A stretch of 35,559 bases of DNA from Pseudobdellovibrionaceae bacterium (GTDB lineage: Bacteria > Bdellovibrionota > Bdellovibrionia > Bdellovibrionales > Bdellovibrionaceae): contig JAHBUU010000013.1 of assembly GCA_019637895.1 (NCBI GenBank), forward strand, positions 1-35,559, in the 5' to 3' direction. A program made the position numbers and the translations under genes. Position 1 is the first letter of the stretch, and every line of letters begins with the position of its first letter. Below are positions 32,768 to 35,559 of this stretch, one piece after another. The notes below the pieces were generated by a model that saw only the letters and a program-made list of their open reading frames with translations, searched no databases and was not told where the DNA came from.

Positions 32768-33538
32768 ATGTGGAAATACCTCAAAGCATTCGGACTGGCG
32801 ACTCTCCTGATGGGAAGCACCTTCGGATGCAGCTACGACATCGACAAGACCGGCGGCCTGCAAGGGGCGTTCAGTGGTCCCGGCGCGGTTCTGGATTTCA
32901 ATTCTGTCTTCCAAGGCGTCATCCGACCGAAATGCGCGACTTGCCACTCGGCCGCGCAAGGAAATCGTGGCGGTGTGAATCTGGAAACTTACGAAAATGT
33001 TTTCGCGAATCGGGCAGCCGTTCAATCCGCCGTTCAAGGAGGCTTCATGCCACCACGGTCGGCCGCCAGCCTGAGTGCCGAAGAAAAAGCCTTCTTATTG
33101 TCTTGGCTCTCGGCCGGAGCTCCTCGCAATGCCGCAGCCGGCGGAGGCGCTCCGGGTAGTGGGGCTCCAGGAACAACCCCCAATCCCGGCCCAACCCCAA
33201 CACCTCCCCCAGGAGACGACTGCCGAAAAGGCGATGACGACGATGATGATAACGATTGCATCCAACAAGGAGAACCCGCGCCAGCCCCGACTCCAGACGC
33301 CATCAACTTTGCAATGGTCTATGAACAGGTCTTCGCCCCCCGCTGCGTCTCCTGTCACGGAGAACGAGGCGGCGTGAATCTGGAAACCTACGACAATGTC
33401 TTTGCGAACCGACAAGCCATCGTCGATGCCGTGGACGGCGGCTTCATGCCTCCGCGCTCTCGTGGCCCTCTGACCCCAGAACAAAAAGAACTTTTGATGC
33501 GATGGATTCAATCCGGAGCGCCTTTTTCAAACCCATAG
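32768..33538 (+). CDS. Two-domain cytochrome c-like lipoprotein
   Basis: A 256-residue exported protein with a signal sequence ending near Cys21 ('STFGC'), a weak lipobox, so lipidation is likely but not certain. It contains two homologous haem-binding domains: CATCH (Cys56, Cys59, His60) and CVSCH (Cys193, Cys196, His197), each followed by 'GGVNLETY' and a 'GGFMPPR' with a candidate distal Met (94 and 227). The linker (about 122-175) is Gly/Pro-rich with an Asp cluster between Cys152 and Cys164. The ATG is set by AGGAGG 5 bases upstream; the open frame extends back to 32627 but that region has no protein character. It starts a three-gene run with YceI and a haem-barrel protein, implying electron transfer in the envelope. 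Confidence 0.88.
   Translation: MWKYLKAFGLATLLMGSTFGCSYDIDKTGGLQGAFSGPGAVLDFNSVFQGVIRPKCATCHSAAQGNRGGVNLETYENVFANRAAVQSAVQGGFMPPRSAASLSAEEKAFLLSWLSAGAPRNAAAGGGAPGSGAPGTTPNPGPTPTPPPGDDCRKGDDDDDDNDCIQQGEPAPAPTPDAINFAMVYEQVFAPRCVSCHGERGGVNLETYDNVFANRQAIVDAVDGGFMPPRSRGPLTPEQKELLMRWIQSGAPFSNP
32966..33523 (+). repeat. Internal duplication of the cytochrome c domain
   Basis: Codons 67-119 (32966-33124) and 200-252 (33365-33523) encode closely similar segments, including 'GGVNLETY', 'NVFANR' and 'GGFMPPRS'. The two copies look like a tandem domain duplication separated by the Asp/Pro-rich linker. Confidence 0.85.
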
Positions 33539-33553
33539 ACCAAAGGAGGTCTT

Positions 33554-34120
33554 ATGTTTCGCACTTTTCCGATTCTGTTGTTGATGATGACTCATCCTGC
33601 GCTGGCCGCAAAAGCCGAAGCTCTTGGATTCCGCCCGGCCTCTGCCAGCGAAGTTCAATTCGAAGCCGTCGGACGACCGAGCCTTCTGAAAATCAAAGGT
33701 CATGGAGCCAAACTCCTGGGTGACCTGAAGATCGAAAATCAAACCGCCTCGGGTTCCTTCGAGATTCAATTGAATGACCTTGATACCGGAATCGATCTCA
33801 GAAACCGCCACATGAAAGAGAACTATCTGAAAACCGCCGAGTTCCCAAAGGCCGTCCTTGAACTGGATCCGATTCAACTTCCTGCCGATTGGGCTCCGGG
33901 AAAAAATCTATCGACGCCCTTCAAAGGCAAATTGACCTTGAAAGGGAAAACGAAACCGATCACGGGTGAGTTCAAAATCCAAGGTCCGAACCTTGCGACC
34001 GAAGCGAACTTCACCATTCAACTCAGTGACTTCGATGTCGGTGTTCCAAAGTACATGGGCATCACCGTCGCGGACACGGTCAACGCCAGCGTCAAAATCC
34101 CCTCTTTCGAAAGGAAGTGA
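33554..34120 (+). CDS. YceI family periplasmic protein
   Basis: A 188-residue secreted lipocalin-like protein with a signal peptide (about 1-18, 'HPALA'). The YceI barrel is recognisable from 'ASEVQFEAVGRPSLLKIKGH', 'SFEIQLNDLDTGIDLRNRHMKENYL' in parts, 'FPKAVLEL', 'KGKLTLKGKTKPITGEF' and the closing 'PKYMGITVADTVNASVKI'. YceI proteins bind polyisoprenoids such as quinone-like lipids in the periplasm and often sit near cytochrome genes. An AAAGGAGG ribosome binding site precedes the ATG, 15 bases after the cytochrome gene stop. The downstream barrel gene starts 2 bases after its stop. Confidence 0.93.
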   Translation: MFRTFPILLLMMTHPALAAKAEALGFRPASASEVQFEAVGRPSLLKIKGHGAKLLGDLKIENQTASGSFEIQLNDLDTGIDLRNRHMKENYLKTAEFPKAVLELDPIQLPADWAPGKNLSTPFKGKLTLKGKTKPITGEFKIQGPNLATEANFTIQLSDFDVGVPKYMGITVADTVNASVKIPSFERK

Positions 34121-34122
34121 TC

Positions 34123-35223
34123 ATGAAAGCCCTCTTCATTTTGTTTCTTCTTGTGATCCTGAAGCCGCAAACGGGAGAGGCTTATCCTGATCTCATCCGA
34201 CATCACTATGTGAACTGCACCGCCTGTCATGTGGCTTCGACGGGCGGTGGCCTTGTGAATCTTTATGGCCGTTCGATGTCCCGAGAGCTTTTGTCGGCCT
34301 CGGGCGGAGAACGCGAAGCCGAATTCCTGCACGGAGTCCTGCCCGAGAGCGCGGTGAAAGAATGGCTGCTCATCGGAGGAAATATCCGCGTCTTGCAACT
34401 GCACAAAGAGAGTCCCGACAGGAAAACCGGCACGACGATTCCGATGCAAGCAGGAATCGAAATCGGCCTCATTGGTGAAAAGCTGGGTGCCGTCGCCTTC
34501 ATCGGACAGCCGGAACGCAACACCCGTCAGGTTCGGGCGGTTTCACCCCGTTATTACGGACTCTGGAAACCGACCGAGGAACTCGCCTTCCGCGCCGGAA
34601 AATTCACCCCGGCCTTTGGACTGAACGTGCCTTATCACACTCTCACGACCCGACAAGGACTGGGCTTTGCGGCGGGTCAAGAGCGGGAAGCTGTCGAAGG
34701 CGTGTGGAGCGGCGAGATCTGGAATGTCGCCGCCTCGGCATCACAAACACCCACGATCATGCCTCTGGCCCGTCGTGAAAATTTGGTCACCGCGCAAGTC
34801 CATCGCACCTTCAACGACTCTCATCGCGTTGGCGTGAGCTATCTCAAAGGATCTGGTTTCACCGAACAACGGGAAGCCGTCGGTGTGCACGGCGTCTTCG
34901 GGTTCAACGAAAAGTGGGCTTATCTGACCGAGTTCGACTATCAAAAACGGAGCTCACTGACGGCCCCCTCACAAAGTGGACTCTTTCACTTCAGTCAGCT
35001 GATCTGGGAAGCGAAAAAAGGGTGGCACCTTTACCTGCTCGAAGAGTACTCGAAATCCAATGTCTCGGACTCGTCGACCTTGATGAACTCTTATGGGCCG
35101 GGCCTCCGCTACTTCCCCCGCCCGCATATCGAACTCGATGCAGTCTGGCTCAAAAAACGAACGGCCATCGTGGCCGACCGTTACGACGACTACGCCTGGC
35201 TGATGTTTCACTACTATTTCTAA
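34123..35223 (+). CDS. Outer-membrane beta-barrel with N-terminal haem c motif (cytochrome-porin-like)
   Basis: A 366-residue exported protein. A signal peptide (about 1-20) is followed by a single CxxCH motif (Cys32, Cys35, His36 in 'NCTACHVA') and 'LVNLYGRSMSRELL'. From about residue 75 onward the sequence alternates like beta-strands with aromatic girdle residues ('LGAVAFIGQP', 'AFRAGKFTPAFGLN', 'WHLYLLEEYSKS') and ends in 'LMFHYYF', the aromatic C-terminus expected for an outer-membrane barrel. The layout is like fused cytochrome-porins such as Cyc2 of iron oxidisers, but similarity beyond layout is not shown. ATG 34123 is preceded by AGGAAG; a GTG at 34117 overlaps the YceI stop. It is the last gene of the module. 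Confidence 0.8.
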   Translation: MKALFILFLLVILKPQTGEAYPDLIRHHYVNCTACHVASTGGGLVNLYGRSMSRELLSASGGEREAEFLHGVLPESAVKEWLLIGGNIRVLQLHKESPDRKTGTTIPMQAGIEIGLIGEKLGAVAFIGQPERNTRQVRAVSPRYYGLWKPTEELAFRAGKFTPAFGLNVPYHTLTTRQGLGFAAGQEREAVEGVWSGEIWNVAASASQTPTIMPLARRENLVTAQVHRTFNDSHRVGVSYLKGSGFTEQREAVGVHGVFGFNEKWAYLTEFDYQKRSSLTAPSQSGLFHFSQLIWEAKKGWHLYLLEEYSKSNVSDSSTLMNSYGPGLRYFPRPHIELDAVWLKKRTAIVADRYDDYAWLMFHYYF

Positions 35224-35336
35224 ACCAGACCTAAGACCCGTCGAATTTGGCCGATAAAACGTCGAATAGACACATGGTTGTTGTGTAAATCCGGCATTCG
35301 GAACTCCTTTCGCAAGAGAGGAGTTTCGGGTTCCGC

Positions 35337-35370
35337 AAAAGCGAGATGGGGAAATCCGATCTCGCTTTTT
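35337..35370 (+). terminator. Rho-independent terminator of the cytochrome/YceI/barrel operon
   Basis: An 11-bp stem (35337-35347 with 35359-35369) around an 11-base loop, with its 3' arm running into a T-run. It lies about 114 bases after the last stop codon of the operon; a smaller hairpin (35302-35308 with 35319-35325) precedes it. Confidence 0.85.
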
Positions 35371-35414
35371 GCATTTTTGGGACCAGGCTGAGAGGGCTCA
35401 CAGAGCCTGCTCAG

Positions 35415-35458
35415 AAAACAAAAAGCCTGAGACGAGATCGCCTCAGGCTTTTTGTTTT
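35415..35458. terminator. Strong bidirectional terminator
   Basis: A perfect 17-bp inverted repeat (35415-35431 with 35442-35458) with GC-rich core and A/T-rich flanks on both sides. It can stop plus-strand read-through and the minus-strand gene that ends at 35475. Confidence 0.92.
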
Positions 35459-35474
35459 CTGATTTGTTGGACGC

Positions 35475-35559
35475 TTAGAGCATGATTTTTTCGTAGAGGT
35501 ACTTCTCAAGCTCGGTCAATGCGCCTTCGCGACGGAAGTTTTCTGGATTGATGACTCCA
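35475..35559 (-). CDS. 3' end of an unidentified gene
   Basis: The minus strand carries an open frame entering from beyond the window and ending with TAA at 35475-35477. The 28 visible residues include 'NPENFRREGALTELEKYLY' and end 'EKIML'. Its stop lies 16 bases from the bidirectional terminator, as expected for a real gene end. The fragment is too short for me to name the family. Confidence 0.7.
   Translation of the reverse strand, partial: GVINPENFRREGALTELEKYLYEKIML

Overview
The window looks like chromosome of a Gram-negative, probably predatory-lineage bacterium (Bdellovibrionota or a related former deltaproteobacterial group). This rests on the mix of families: a spoVG homologue in an organism with lipoproteins and outer-membrane proteins, an FHA/MotA-like/OmpA-like envelope module, DUF1844 and DUF2959 proteins, TPR proteins fused to winged helices, CvfB and many lineage-specific secreted proteins. 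Base composition is slightly above 50% GC by eye. No phage, insertion sequence, CRISPR array or rRNA is visible. Genes are densely packed on both strands. The taxonomic assignment is inference.

Region 1 (1-6175), housekeeping and envelope: the end of a DUF1844 gene, a DegP/HtrA periplasmic protease, a small secreted protein, a FUSC-type membrane protein, spoVG and a PQQ-type sugar dehydrogenase. Region 2 (6388-7377): a tRNA-Gln(UUG) gene with its own promoter and terminator, then a broken receiver-domain remnant and a two-helix membrane peptide. Region 3 (7598-10566): glutathione-dependent formaldehyde detoxification (class III alcohol dehydrogenase plus S-formylglutathione hydrolase) with a divergent LysR regulator. 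Region 4 (10674-14380): a Cys/Gln-rich secreted protein, a doubly anchored small lipoprotein, and an opposing operon of a ribbon-helix-helix-like protein, NfeD and an SPFH (QmcA-like) protein; both sides meet at one bidirectional terminator.

Region 5 (14724-18712): an unknown protein overlapping an XRE regulator, then a haem-oxygenase-like diiron protein divergent from a LuxI/FeeM-like acyltransferase and a membrane fatty acid desaturase, then a rhodanese. This resembles a small acyl-metabolite pathway. Region 6 (18752-22182): translation and ribosome genes: an S4-like protein, an HPF/RaiA protein whose ribosome binding site lies in a hairpin, a small disordered protein, CvfB and HflX.

Region 7 (22193-28758): the strongest candidate for an undescribed system. 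Three tightly linked minus-strand genes encode a MotB/ZorB-like OmpA protein with a long coiled coil, a three-helix MotA/TolQ/ZorA-like channel protein, and an 881-residue FHA-coiled-coil-transmembrane protein. A DUF2959 lipoprotein and a thioredoxin are divergent from it. Region 8 (28843-35223): a RecQ lacking the RQC winged helix, a TPR regulator with two winged helices coupled to a small secreted protein, and a three-gene electron-transfer module (two-domain cytochrome c lipoprotein, YceI, and an outer-membrane barrel with an N-terminal haem c motif). The window ends in strong terminators and the 3' end of an opposing gene.
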